13,702 nt of DNA from an uncultured Prevotella sp. (GTDB taxonomy: Bacteria; Bacteroidota; Bacteroidia; Bacteroidales; Bacteroidaceae): the NCBI GenBank assembly GCA_900318855.1, contig ONMG01000114.1, positions 1-13,702 of the forward strand. The letters are read 5' to 3'. Under the pieces are notes generated by a model. That model saw only the letters and a program-made list of their open reading frames with translations, had not been told where the DNA came from and made no database searches. Shown piece by piece: positions 1-6,766 of this stretch. The first letter of the stretch is position 1, and each line of letters starts with the position of its first letter. The translations under genes were made by a program, and so were the position numbers.

Positions 1-822
1 GTCAGCCCTTTCCGTGTTGAGTTCAAGAACCCTTTCGTTATCACGGCAAAGGATAAGCCGTGGCTCACCGTGACCAAACTGTGCTCCAAGTTCCATCGAA
101 AGTCGCTGCTTCATTTGGCTGTCTTCTTCATGCAGCGCAAGCGCTATGAGCATGCGAAATGGTTGCTTGAGCACATAGACCATTCACATGATGACGCTGA
201 GGTGTGTCTGCTGCTGGCAAGCAACAGTATGAAGTTGAATGATTATAGTGCTGCGGTCGGTCATTTGGAACGCATCCCCAATGAGCAGCGCAGCCCGAAA
301 GCTTGGCGCCTGCTGGCCCATGCTCAGTTTCATTTAGCCAACTATGCTGCTGCCGAGAGAGCCTTCCAGCAAGTGGCCCGGTTGGGCGACGGCTCGGTGA
401 AGTTGCAGCAGAGCATAGCCGTGTGCAAGATAAAGCAGGGCGACTGCGAAGGCGGACTGACCCTGCTGCAGAGGCTCAGCTTTGAGGATTCCGAGAACGA
501 GAATGTCAAACGCACAATGGCCTGGGCTTATCTCATGCTTGGTCAGCCCGACAAGGCCGACGCCGTTTACGACTACCTCATTGCCTCGCCCAGGCGAGTG
601 CCCGGCGACTGTCTTAACGCGGGCTATGCCAAGTGGGCACTGGGCCAGGTGGATGAAGCTGTGATTCTTTTTCAGCAATATCTTCAGAATGCCGCTGGTA
701 AGGACAAGACGGTGATAAGCCGTGACTTCGATGCCGACAACCAGCTGCTGGATGCCAATCATATCTCGAAGGTGGACAGAATGATTATGGACGACTTAGT
801 AAACCAACTTAATAAACTATGA
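1..822 (+). CDS. TPR-repeat protein, 5'-truncated by the window edge
   Basis: The frame is open from base 1, so the true start lies outside the window; a GTG at 70 is an internal candidate only. The visible 273 residues are mostly helical and contain several degenerate tetratricopeptide-like repeats, with alternating small and aromatic residues in segments such as AFFMQRKRYEHAKWLLE, AWRLLAHAQFHLANYAAAE and AWAYLMLGQPDKADAVY. TPR domains are protein-binding scaffolds, so a role in holding a partner protein is likely but the partner is unknown. No signal peptide or catalytic motif is visible in this part. The stop codon overlaps the next start by four bases (ATGA at 819-822), which suggests translational coupling to the downstream hydrolase. 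The family is secure; a specific function is not recognised. Confidence 0.82.
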   Translation, partial: VSPFRVEFKNPFVITAKDKPWLTVTKLCSKFHRKSLLHLAVFFMQRKRYEHAKWLLEHIDHSHDDAEVCLLLASNSMKLNDYSAAVGHLERIPNEQRSPKAWRLLAHAQFHLANYAAAERAFQQVARLGDGSVKLQQSIAVCKIKQGDCEGGLTLLQRLSFEDSENENVKRTMAWAYLMLGQPDKADAVYDYLIASPRRVPGDCLNAGYAKWALGQVDEAVILFQQYLQNAAGKDKTVISRDFDADNQLLDANHISKVDRMIMDDLVNQLNKL

Positions 823-1640
823 GACTATTTTTGCTTTCCTTGCTCTTCGTGATGCAGGCAGTCTTTGCGAGTGCACAGAAGACACCGTCGGCCGGTGCTG
901 ACAAGGTGCTGACCGACATTGCTTATTCCACCAAATCCGACAGTTATTCACGTGAGCGCTTGAAACTCGACATCTATTATCCCACCGACAAGCACGATTG
1001 TCCTGTCGTGGTGTGGTTTCATGGCGGTGGACTCACTGGGGGCAGCAAACAACTGCCCGATGAGCTAAAGCATCTGGGTATTGTGGTCGTTGGGGTGAAC
1101 TACCGTCTGCTGCCCAAAGTGACGGTCGACAAGTGCCTTGATGACTGTGCGGAGGCCGTGGCGTGGGTGAAGCAGCACATCGGGGCCTATAATGGCTCGC
1201 CCTCCAAGCTTGTGGTCTCAGGACATTCGGCCGGGGGGTATATCACGCTGATGCTTTGCCTGAACAAGAAACTGCTGGCGGCTCACGGTGTGGATGCCGA
1301 TTCGGTGGCCCTCTATGCTCCATTCTCACCACAGGTTATCAGTCATTTTTCCTATCGCAAGATGCAGGGCATTGACGCTCTCATGCCCACCATCGATGAG
1401 TGGGCGCCACTGCACTGGTGCCGGCGTGGCTGCCCCACGATAGTGGATGTCACTGGCGACCGGGAGCTGGAGCTCTATGGACGCTACGAGGAGAATGCCT
1501 ACTTCGTGAGGATGATGAAGCTACATGGGCAGAGCGATATCAAGCTTTATGAGATTGGTGGCTACGACCATGGCTCAATGGCCCGTCCGGCCTTTCACAT
1601 ACTGCTGGAGACCATGAAGGCTAAAGGCCTTGTGCATTAG
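819..1640 (+). CDS. Secreted alpha/beta-hydrolase (esterase/lipase-like)
   Basis: A 273-residue protein with a Sec signal peptide (hydrophobic residues 3-17, likely cleavage after ASA at about 19), so it should act in the periplasm or outside the cell. It has the marks of the hormone-sensitive-lipase type of alpha/beta-hydrolase: the oxyanion-hole motif HGGG at 68-71, the nucleophile elbow GHSAGG at 135-140 with Ser137, a probable acid Asp214 in VTGDRE, and His251 in YDHGS. The triad assignment is by position in the family. The likely reaction is hydrolysis of a carboxylic ester; in gut Bacteroidales such proteins are often sugar de-esterases, but nothing here fixes the substrate. The start overlaps the TPR gene by four bases, so the two are one operon. 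A strong hairpin follows the stop. Confidence 0.9.
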   Translation: MRLFLLSLLFVMQAVFASAQKTPSAGADKVLTDIAYSTKSDSYSRERLKLDIYYPTDKHDCPVVVWFHGGGLTGGSKQLPDELKHLGIVVVGVNYRLLPKVTVDKCLDDCAEAVAWVKQHIGAYNGSPSKLVVSGHSAGGYITLMLCLNKKLLAAHGVDADSVALYAPFSPQVISHFSYRKMQGIDALMPTIDEWAPLHWCRRGCPTIVDVTGDRELELYGRYEENAYFVRMMKLHGQSDIKLYEIGGYDHGSMARPAFHILLETMKAKGLVH

Positions 1641-1667
1641 TTTCTGAAAGGCAGCTGCTACAACAGC

Positions 1668-1715
1668 AAACGGCGGAATCCGCTTCCTTTATTGGAGTCG
1701 CGGGTTCCGCCGTTT
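1668..1715. terminator. Hairpin terminator between convergent genes, probably bidirectional
   Basis: Left arm 1668-1683 (aaacggcggaatccgc) pairs with right arm 1700-1715 (gcgggttccgccgttt) over 16 positions, with one G-U wobble and a 16-base loop in which TCC/GGA can pair further. It sits exactly between the stop of the hydrolase (+) and the stop of rpoD (-), as expected for a shared terminator. The trailing T-tract is short on either side, so termination strength is inferred from the stem. Confidence 0.85.
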
Positions 1716-1747
1716 ATAATGCCCGTAGTCTTATAGTCTTGCGATGC

Positions 1748-2620
1748 TTAGCCGAGGTATTTCATCAGAATCTTGGCATTGCCGCTGTCGCGGAGCTTGG
1801 CGATGCTCTTTTCCCGAATCTGGCGCACACGTTCGCGGGTGAGTCCGAGCTGGTCGCCTATCTCCTCCAGGCCCTTCTCGGGGCCTCCGATGCCGAAGCA
1901 TTCCTTAATGATAATGATTTCCCTATCCTTGAGCACCTTCTGCAGCACCGCATCGAGCTCCATGGCCATCGACTCGTGGTCCACCTGACGGTCGGTACGG
2001 CTGTCGTCGCCACTGGGCATCACGTCGAGCATGGTGTTGTCCTCGCCTTCCTGGAAAGGGGCGTCGATGCTCACGTGGTGGCCGTCGGCCATCATGCTCT
2101 GTCCAATCTTGTCTTCCTCGATATTGGTGGCTTCCGATATCTCGGCTATTGACGGACGCCGTTGGTTCTCCTGCTCGAACTTGTTAATTTCGTGGTTTAT
2201 CTTGTTGAGCGATCCTACCTGATTGAGCGGCAGCCTCACGATGCGGCTCTGCTCGGCAATGGCCTGAAGGATGCTTTGGCGAATCCACCACACGGCATAG
2301 GAGATGAACTTGAAGCCTCGCGTCTCGTCGAACTTTTGGGCAGCCTTAATCAGACCTATGTTGCCTTCGTCAATAAGGTCGGTGAGGGTCAGCCCTTGGT
2401 GCTGGTACTGCTTGGCTACAGAGACCACAAACCTCAAGTTGGCAGTCACAAGCTTGTCCTTGGCGCGCTCCCCTTCGGGACCGCCCTTCTTGATTTTCTG
2501 GGCGAGCTCTATCTCCTCTTCGATGGAGATGAGTGGTGCACGGCCAATTTCTACAAGATATTTGTCAAGAGCCTCGCTTGAACGGTTGGTAATACTCTTC
2601 TGAATCTTTAATTGTCTCAT
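1748..2620 (-). CDS. rpoD: Primary RNA polymerase sigma factor (sigma-70 / sigma-AB type)
   Basis: A 290-residue primary sigma factor that directs RNA polymerase to housekeeping promoters. Domains in order: region 1.2 (about 15-47), regions 2.1-2.4 (about 56-130, with the core-binding segment DLIDEGNIGLIKAAQKFD and the -10-reading segment around FISYAVWWIRQSI), region 3 (about 133-208), and region 4 with the helix-turn-helix LEEIGDQLGLTRERVRQIR at 251-269. It lacks region 1.1 and the long non-conserved insert, the usual form in Bacteroidetes (sigma-ABfr of Bacteroides fragilis). The ATG at 2618-2620 is preceded by an A-rich ribosome site (gtaaaagga). Its own promoter is at 2694-2701. All regions are intact, and alternative group 2 sigma factors are less likely given this full match. 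Confidence 0.97.
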   Translation of the reverse strand: MRQLKIQKSITNRSSEALDKYLVEIGRAPLISIEEEIELAQKIKKGGPEGERAKDKLVTANLRFVVSVAKQYQHQGLTLTDLIDEGNIGLIKAAQKFDETRGFKFISYAVWWIRQSILQAIAEQSRIVRLPLNQVGSLNKINHEINKFEQENQRRPSIAEISEATNIEEDKIGQSMMADGHHVSIDAPFQEGEDNTMLDVMPSGDDSRTDRQVDHESMAMELDAVLQKVLKDREIIIIKECFGIGGPEKGLEEIGDQLGLTRERVRQIREKSIAKLRDSGNAKILMKYLG

Positions 2621-2693
2621 TCCTTTTACCCTAAATTTCTTCCTGAAAGATGATACTCAATCAATTCCTGAATTTATAACTTCGAAAACCTTG

Positions 2694-2701
2694 CAAAGGT
2701 A
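2694..2701 (-). promoter_or_regulatory. Bacteroidetes -7 promoter element of rpoD
   Basis: On the minus strand the bases read TACCTTTG, an exact match to TAnnTTTG. It lies 73 bases upstream of the rpoD ATG, giving a leader of about 65 bases. The -33 element is weak: no TTTG stands at the usual 19-20 base spacing, only TTGACA nearer by and TGACAA further out. Confidence 0.65.
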
Positions 2702-2835
2702 AGGCTTTTTTGTCAATATCGTTGTCAGGAAAGGAGAAAAGTTTTGGTAAATAACGTTAAATACGGGGCTGTTGAGTTCTGTGCCCTGAAAAGATGGAGC
2801 AGACGGGCCCGCAAGAGAGAAAGGCGCCCTGTGAG

Positions 2836-3831
2836 TCAGCCTCCGATGGTGGCCTGAAGCAGATGGTTGAGCCAGGGGAAGGCTGTGCGGAACCAGCGGA
2901 ATTTTGTCACAGGCTTACCGCCGAATCCAAGGATGAAATTGCGGTAGGCATCATGGCTGATGGGCATACCGGCATCGAGGAAGTACATGTGGCCGTAGTT
3001 GTGACGGTAGGCATACTGCAGGGCGGTCCAAATGGCGAGTGCATTCGACTGGTGCTGCGACCGGGCCCCTTTGCGTGAGGCGAGGTACCAGAGGAAGGCC
3101 TTGCCATCGGAGAAGGCGCAGGCGCAACCACCGCAGAGCTTCCCTTTGCGGGTGGTGATGAAGAACTTCACATGAGGATCGTCCTTGAGCAGCTGGAAGT
3201 GCTTCTCCTTGGGGATAAAGCGTCGGCTGTTGAGCCGGAAGTGCTTGCGAAGGATGTGGCAGAACTCGCTGATTTCAGTACTGTCGGTCGATGCGTGGCA
3301 GCTGAAGCCGCGCTGCCGGGCCTTGCCCAGGGTGCGCTGCATCTTGGGCAGCAAGCGCTCCTCGGGCGAGAGGCTATGCAGAGAGTTGTGCACCTCCTGC
3401 CAACTCACCGGGAAATAGCCGAGCTGACGGAAGTAACGGTAGCCGAACATCTTGGTGCTGAGGTCGCTGAACTCGATATAGAAGCAGAGGCGTCGTCGGA
3501 GTTTGCGCGTCAAGGCATTGAGCATGATGGCGAAGAGCTGCTCATGGTCTATGTCGTCCTCGCGCTCGGCATCCTCGTCGTAGTCGCCCTCACCGTAGAT
3601 GCGGCCCTGTGTGAAGATGTAGGGTGGAAGCAGCGAACCGCGAGTGCGCACTAATGCCAGCAGATGGGCTACCACGCGGCCGCCCTGATCCTCGCAGACC
3701 ACCATGAATGGGGTGTGCCCGGGACTCTGTTCGGCTATGCGAAAAAGCCCCGGACTGTGGAAGAAGTCATTGTCCGGCATCGCTGGCAGTTCCCTGCTTC
3801 TTGATATTATCCTTACCGTAATGCCATTCAT
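2836..3831 (-). CDS. FemAB/GNAT-like acyltransferase family protein
   Basis: A 331-residue protein with no signal peptide, so cytoplasmic. The C-terminal half resembles the Acetyltransf_6 / FemAB-like GNAT fold: a basic helix KMQRTLGKARQRGF (163-176), a core strand pair around KFFITTRKGKLCGGCACAF (222-240), then FLWYLASRKG and a helix ALAIWTALQYAYRHNYGHMYFLD, ending with the FGGKP segment near 303-307. Such enzymes move an acyl or aminoacyl group to an amine; donor and acceptor cannot be told from the sequence. It lies upstream of rpoD on the same strand with 215 bases between, so read-through is possible but rpoD has its own promoter. The start is uncertain: ATG at 3831 is used here, but a -7-like box (TATTTTTG) sits only four bases upstream, so the ATG at 3780 (MPDNDFF) may be the true start. 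Confidence 0.65.
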   Translation of the reverse strand: MNGITVRIISRSRELPAMPDNDFFHSPGLFRIAEQSPGHTPFMVVCEDQGGRVVAHLLALVRTRGSLLPPYIFTQGRIYGEGDYDEDAEREDDIDHEQLFAIMLNALTRKLRRRLCFYIEFSDLSTKMFGYRYFRQLGYFPVSWQEVHNSLHSLSPEERLLPKMQRTLGKARQRGFSCHASTDSTEISEFCHILRKHFRLNSRRFIPKEKHFQLLKDDPHVKFFITTRKGKLCGGCACAFSDGKAFLWYLASRKGARSQHQSNALAIWTALQYAYRHNYGHMYFLDAGMPISHDAYRNFILGFGGKPVTKFRWFRTAFPWLNHLLQATIGG

Positions 3832-3835
3832 AGCG

Positions 3836-3843
3836 CAAAAATA
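3836..3843 (-). promoter_or_regulatory. Possible -7 element for the acyltransferase gene
   Basis: The minus strand reads TATTTTTG, a full match to TAnnTTTG, but there is no TTTG at -33 spacing. It stands four bases before the ATG at 3831. If used, it would give an almost leaderless message or favour the internal ATG at 3780. Confidence 0.35.
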
Positions 3844-4144
3844 GTAATTTTATTCTATTTGCTGTGTGCTGCCTGCCGATTTTTTAGCTTGGAGTCAGAA
3901 AAAAGCCTCTCCTTCACTGCTGAATTTCGACAAAAGGCTTCTTGATGACTGACGAGGAAGATTGCGGTGAGGGAATGCGGAGCTGGGGCATGGGGCGTTG
4001 TAACGTGCTTGAAGGGATGGGTTGGGAAGATGGAGAGGCTGAACTTCTTGCATTATCTGCCGGCGGTGGAAGCCGGTAATGCCGTGCTCCGGTGGGGGCG
4101 AGACGAGACGGGGCGCCCCTGGAGAAATAAATCGGCTGCATTTC
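3844..4144. other. Gene-free divergent spacer
   Basis: No convincing gene is seen on either strand; the open frames here have arginine-, proline- and serine-rich translations with no family likeness. It contains one minus-strand terminator-like hairpin: AAGCCT (3903-3908) against AGGCTT (3935-3940), which on the minus strand is followed by six Ts (3899-3904). The loop of 26 bases makes it weak. It also has a 10-base palindrome GGGGCGCCCC at 4110-4119. The plus strand from about 3960 is markedly purine-rich. Confidence 0.45.
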
Positions 4145-4175
4145 TTTGTGGGTTCGTGGTAAAGTGCTAATTTTA
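4145..4175 (+). promoter_or_regulatory. Probable promoter of the mgtC-family gene
   Basis: TTTG at 4145-4148, then 19 bases, then TAATTTTA at 4168-4175, which matches TAnnTTTG except for the last base. Spacing is the expected value. Transcription from here would start near 4180, giving a leader of about ten bases and supporting the ATG at 4191. Confidence 0.5.
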
Positions 4176-4190
4176 CCGCATCAAAGACAG

Positions 4191-4874
4191 ATGGATATGA
4201 CATTCAGCAGTGATATGGAGTTTGTTCTCCGCATTTTTGTGGCCGCCCTCCTGGGCAGCGCTATCGGACTGGAGCGTGAGTATCGTGCCAAGGAAGCCGG
4301 CTTTCGCACTCATTTCTTAGTGGGCTTGGGCTCGGCGCTCTTCATGGTGATTTCTCAGTTCGGTTTTGGTGAGGCACTGTCAGAGGCTGCCCACGCCTCG
4401 TTCGACCCCAGCCGAATTGCATCGCAAGTGGTCACGGGCATCGGCTTTATCGGTGCGGGCACCATCATCTTCCAGAAGCACGTTGTGCGTGGACTCACCA
4501 CGGCGGCTGGACTGTGGGTGACCTCGGCCATCGGACTGACAGCCGGAGCCGGACTCTATCTGCTGGCTGCTGCCGCCACCTTGCTCGTGCTGCTCTGTCT
4601 GGAGGCAATGAACGTACTGGTGAGGCGTTTTGGCACGCGCCAGATCGTGGTAGCCTTTTCTTCGCCGACGCGTGCCACGGTGCGCAAAGTGCTGGACAGC
4701 TTGCAGGATGCCGACGTGGAAATCGACTCCTACAATATGAAGCCGCAGGAGGACGGAAACGGAAAGGAATTCTCGGTGACCATGGAGCTCAAGATTCGAA
4801 GGGCTGACTATCAGCGCCATGTGATGAACTTCATGCGGGAGTTCAGCGGCGTGAGCGTGGAGAGTATAGAATAG
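4191..4874 (+). CDS. MgtC/SapB family inner-membrane protein
   Basis: With the ATG at 4191 the protein has 227 residues, the usual family length; the frame continues upstream to a TTG at 4146, but that would place the start inside the promoter. The N-terminal part holds about five membrane segments (roughly 10-28, 41-57, 78-96, 104-121, 122-142) with the family signatures GLEREYRAKEAGFRTH (26-41), VVTGIGFIGAGTI (80-92) and GLTTAAGLWVTSAIG (101-115). Residues 150-227 form a soluble ACT-like tail. MgtC proteins are linked in other bacteria to growth at low magnesium and to inhibition of the F1Fo ATP synthase; they are not proven magnesium transporters. Nothing nearby points to magnesium control here. 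It appears to be transcribed alone. Confidence 0.92.
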   Translation: MDMTFSSDMEFVLRIFVAALLGSAIGLEREYRAKEAGFRTHFLVGLGSALFMVISQFGFGEALSEAAHASFDPSRIASQVVTGIGFIGAGTIIFQKHVVRGLTTAAGLWVTSAIGLTAGAGLYLLAAAATLLVLLCLEAMNVLVRRFGTRQIVVAFSSPTRATVRKVLDSLQDADVEIDSYNMKPQEDGNGKEFSVTMELKIRRADYQRHVMNFMREFSGVSVESIE

Positions 4875-4926
4875 AGGCGCATTGGGTGTTTCCCCGTGGG
4901 GTGGTTAATCGCTGCCGACGCACAGT

Positions 4927-4941
4927 GTGCTCACGGAGCAC
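4927..4941 (+). terminator. Short hairpin downstream of mgtC, possible terminator
   Basis: GTGCTC (4927-4932) and GAGCAC (4936-4941) pair perfectly around a three-base loop, and the flanks can add wobble pairs. It lies 53 bases after the mgtC-family stop. There is no T-tract behind it, so the role is only suggested by position. Confidence 0.35.
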
Positions 4942-4949
4942 GTGCTATT

Positions 4950-5019
4950 ACTGGCTTCTCTCAAGTCGGCCATGAAGTTCTTTGACTGGCTTCTCTCAAG
5001 GTGGCCATGATGTTCTTTG
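4950..5019. repeat. 35-bp tandem direct duplication, two copies
   Basis: Copy 1 is 4950-4984 and copy 2 is 4985-5019, head to tail with no spacer. Both start ACTGGCTTCTCTCAAG and end GTTCTTTG. They differ at three positions (TC versus GT in the middle, A versus T near the end), 32 of 35 identical, so the duplication is not brand new. Confidence 0.9.
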
Positions 5020-5059
5020 TCTCAGGAAGACTTTAATGCTGGTAAAACGCTGGAGGTGA

Positions 5060-5126
5060 ATGGAGTATGCATATGATATGCCCCTGTAAGCCCTTGGCGC
5101 GCTGTAGAAAAGGTGGATTACTCCAT
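5060..5126. repeat. Nested inverted repeat (two stems)
   Basis: Outer arms ATGGAGTA (5060-5067) and TACTCCAT (5119-5126) are perfect 8-base complements. Inside, GCATA (5069-5073) and TATGC (5077-5081) form a second perfect stem with a three-base loop one base from the outer arm. About 37 bases remain unpaired by these stems. As RNA it would fold as a branched structure; no promoter is seen before it. Confidence 0.6.
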
Positions 5127-5351
5127 CCCCGGTCTGCACCCCTGTTGTTGCAAAAACGTCTTATGCTATAGGCCGACCTCTCCGGGTTAGAGGGCTGTCT
5201 GCTGCCTCACGATAGACTCCTTCGGGTGACGGCGTATGGTCAGCAGCAGGGAGGGTGTTGAGGGGCAATCCTCTGGTTTTTGAGGGGCTGAGGTGGCATT
5301 CTTGAGGGGTAAAAGCCGGGGGGTCGATATGGTAATCCTATAGAAAAAGAT

Positions 5352-5393
5352 CGTTCGCTACGCAGCAAATGATAAGAAGCTACGCAGCGAACG
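5352..5393. repeat. Interlocked direct and inverted repeats
   Basis: The 10-base direct repeat GCTACGCAGC occurs at 5357-5366 and 5379-5388, 22 bases apart. Overlapping this, CGTTCGCT (5352-5359) and AGCGAACG (5386-5393) are perfect inverted complements. The mixture of two direct half-sites framed by an inverted pair resembles a protein-binding or recombination site, but no enzyme for one is in the window. Confidence 0.7.
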
Positions 5394-5490
5394 AACGTTA
5401 GCCAGTCAGCAAAATCAGCTCAAAGTGAATCGGCCAGGTATGTGCAAGTCGAAAAGTAATGTGGGCTTAACCATAACTAACTGCTGTGGA

Positions 5491-5556
5491 GCCCTCGCAC
5501 TGCATTTGCGTTCTCGTCGCGTGGCCACTGCTGCATCGCTTCGGTGCTGCGAGGGC
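5491..5556. repeat. Cruciform-like inverted repeat
   Basis: GCCCTCGCA (5491-5499) pairs perfectly with TGCGAGGGC (5548-5556). The 8-base palindrome GTGGCCAC (5521-5528) lies almost at the centre, and GCATCG/CGGTGC near 5533-5547 can form a further small stem with one wobble. It ends 74 bases before the nitroreductase promoter. Function unknown. Confidence 0.65.
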
Positions 5557-5629
5557 AAAACTAACCCGCTCAAGGTGCAAGTCAGACCTCACCCGGGAGT
5601 TGCGCTCGAAAAAAAAGCACGCCTTTTTC

Positions 5630-5660
5630 TTTGACGTTCCTTTCGTTTGCATTATCTTTG
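5630..5660 (+). promoter_or_regulatory. Promoter of the nitroreductase-kdsC-maf cluster
   Basis: TTTG at 5630-5633, exactly 19 bases, then TATCTTTG at 5653-5660: both elements match the Bacteroidetes consensus in full. The start of transcription should be near 5667, about 14 bases before the ATG at 5681, whose upstream sequence is A-rich. Confidence 0.85.
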
Positions 5661-5680
5661 TACCACTTAAAAATAAAGAT

Positions 5681-6202
5681 ATGGATTTCGAACAACTTGT
5701 TCAGCAGCGTAGGAGTCACCGGAAATTTGACGGCAGGAAGGTGACCGATGAGGAGATGCACCTCATACTGCGTGCCGCCCTGATGTCGCCGACAGCTATG
5801 AATCGCCAGTCATGGCATTTCTATCTGACGCGCGACCGTGAGCTGCTCCGTCGGCTTTCAACGGCGAAGAAAACCGGAGCGCTTATGGTGGCCGAGGCCG
5901 ACGTGGCAGTGGCAATCACCTGTAATCCGGATGAAGACGGGTGCTGGATAGAGGACTGTTCAGTGGCTGCGGTAGTCATGCAGTACCAGGCCGAGGAATT
6001 GGGACTGGGAAGCTGCTGGGTGGAGATGCGCGACCATCAGCGCTCTGACGGAACGCCGGCCGAAGAAGCCGTGCGCGAGATTCTGGGCATAGACGGCAGC
6101 GAACGGGTGCTTTGTTTGGTGGCCTTCGGTCATGCTGCCGACAAGAAGGAACCGGCCGACGAGCGGAAGCTGAAATGGACTGCTGTCAAAACAATAGGGT
6201 AG
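5681..6202 (+). CDS. Nitroreductase-family FMN oxidoreductase
   Basis: A 173-residue single-domain nitroreductase. Family marks: the FMN-phosphate-binding RRSHRKF at 10-16, PTAMNRQSW at 37-45, the helix WIEDCSVAAVVMQ at 89-101, GLGSCWV at 108-114 and the strand CLVAFGHA at 145-152. Such enzymes use NAD(P)H to reduce nitro compounds, quinones, flavins or similar; the native substrate is not evident, and the small size is near the lower end for the family. The ATG at 5681 is chosen because a full promoter lies at 5630-5660; an in-frame extension to 5486 would run through that promoter and the cruciform repeat. It is the first gene of a cluster with kdsC, which follows after six bases. Confidence 0.93.
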   Translation: MDFEQLVQQRRSHRKFDGRKVTDEEMHLILRAALMSPTAMNRQSWHFYLTRDRELLRRLSTAKKTGALMVAEADVAVAITCNPDEDGCWIEDCSVAAVVMQYQAEELGLGSCWVEMRDHQRSDGTPAEEAVREILGIDGSERVLCLVAFGHAADKKEPADERKLKWTAVKTIG

Positions 6203-6208
6203 AAGCGC

Positions 6209-6727
6209 ATGATTAACTACGATTTGAAGAAGATTAAGGCCGTGGTCTTCGATGTCGACGGTGTGCTCTCTGCCGAGACCATCGTCCTGGACTCCACCGG
6301 TGAGCCGCTGCGCACGGTGAACATCAAGGATGGCTATGCCATACAGTTGGCCATGAAGCAGGGGCTGCGCGTGGCCATCATGACTGGTGGAAAGACCGAG
6401 GCTGTGAGAAAGCGCTATGCCGGCCTGGGCGTGGAGGATGTCTTCATGGGATGCTCCGTGAAGATAAAGACCTATGAGGAGTTTACGAAGCGCTATGGAC
6501 TAAACGACGACGAGGTGCTCTTCATGGGCGACGACATTCCCGATTTCGAGGTGATGAGGCGCTGCGGATGTCCCTGCTGTCCGGCTGATGCCTGTCACGA
6601 GGTGAGGGAGATATCGCTCTATGTGAGCTATTATAAAGGAGGCTTCGGCTGCGGCCGCGATGTGCTGGAGCAGGTGCTCACCGCACAGGGCAAGTGGCTC
6701 AGCGATGAGAAGGCTTTCGGCTGGTGA
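6209..6727 (+). CDS. kdsC: 3-deoxy-D-manno-octulosonate 8-phosphate phosphatase (HAD family)
   Basis: A 172-residue HAD phosphatase of the cap-less KdsC type, which removes phosphate from Kdo 8-phosphate in the lipopolysaccharide inner-core pathway; it works as a tetramer in the cytoplasm. Seen motifs: I, FDVDGV with nucleophile Asp15 and acid/base Asp17; II, Thr59 in IMTGG; III, Lys85; IV, GDDIPD with Asp108, Asp109 and Asp112 for magnesium. The C-terminal GGFGCGRDVLEQVL (144-157) matches the KdsC signature GGxGAVREV. Length is close to the usual 170-190. A cysteine-rich stretch CGCPCC at 119-124 is unusual. Some relatives act on other sugar phosphates, so the substrate is a strong family inference, not proof. 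It sits between nitroreductase and maf. Confidence 0.9.
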   Translation: MINYDLKKIKAVVFDVDGVLSAETIVLDSTGEPLRTVNIKDGYAIQLAMKQGLRVAIMTGGKTEAVRKRYAGLGVEDVFMGCSVKIKTYEEFTKRYGLNDDEVLFMGDDIPDFEVMRRCGCPCCPADACHEVREISLYVSYYKGGFGCGRDVLEQVLTAQGKWLSDEKAFGW

Positions 6728-6766
6728 GCGGCCAGACACTGTGGTGATCAATTTAATATCCGTACT

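Larger units (their letters stand above)
4875..5629. other. Long gene-free region with repeats and hairpins
   Basis: No protein gene, tRNA or rRNA is recognised. The region holds a weak hairpin after mgtC (4927-4941), a 35-base tandem duplication (4950-5019), a nested hairpin (5060-5126), a small stem CCTCT/AGAGG (5177-5181 with 5189-5193), a stem CTGCTG/CAGCAG (5199-5204 with 5241-5246), interlocked direct and inverted repeats (5352-5393) and a cruciform-like unit (5491-5556). Short degenerate repeats recur: CTCAAGGTG at 4995-5003 and 5569-5577, and GTGCAAGTC near 5442 and 5575. A perfect minus-strand -7 box (TAGTTTTG) lies at 5556-5563 but lacks a -33 partner and has no gene in front of it. 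Confidence 0.6.

Noticed and set aside
1739..2603. Plus-strand open frames covering the rpoD gene
   Set aside because: They are the complement of a complete and clearly conserved rpoD and show no family likeness of their own.
4146..4190. N-terminal extension of the MgtC protein from TTG
   Set aside because: It overlaps the probable promoter, and the family length is reached from ATG 4191.
3895..4203. 102-residue minus-strand frame between the acyltransferase and mgtC
   Set aside because: Pro/Ser/Arg-rich translation typical of non-coding DNA, overlaps the mgtC promoter and start, no promoter in front.
4950..5019. CRISPR array
   Set aside because: Only two copies, directly adjacent, with no spacers and no cas genes.
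5556..5563. Minus-strand -7 box TAGTTTTG
   Set aside because: No -33 element at proper spacing and no gene downstream on that strand; likely chance.
5486..5680. N-terminal extension of the nitroreductase
   Set aside because: It would run through the cruciform repeat and the consensus promoter at 5630-5660; the family start fits ATG 5681.
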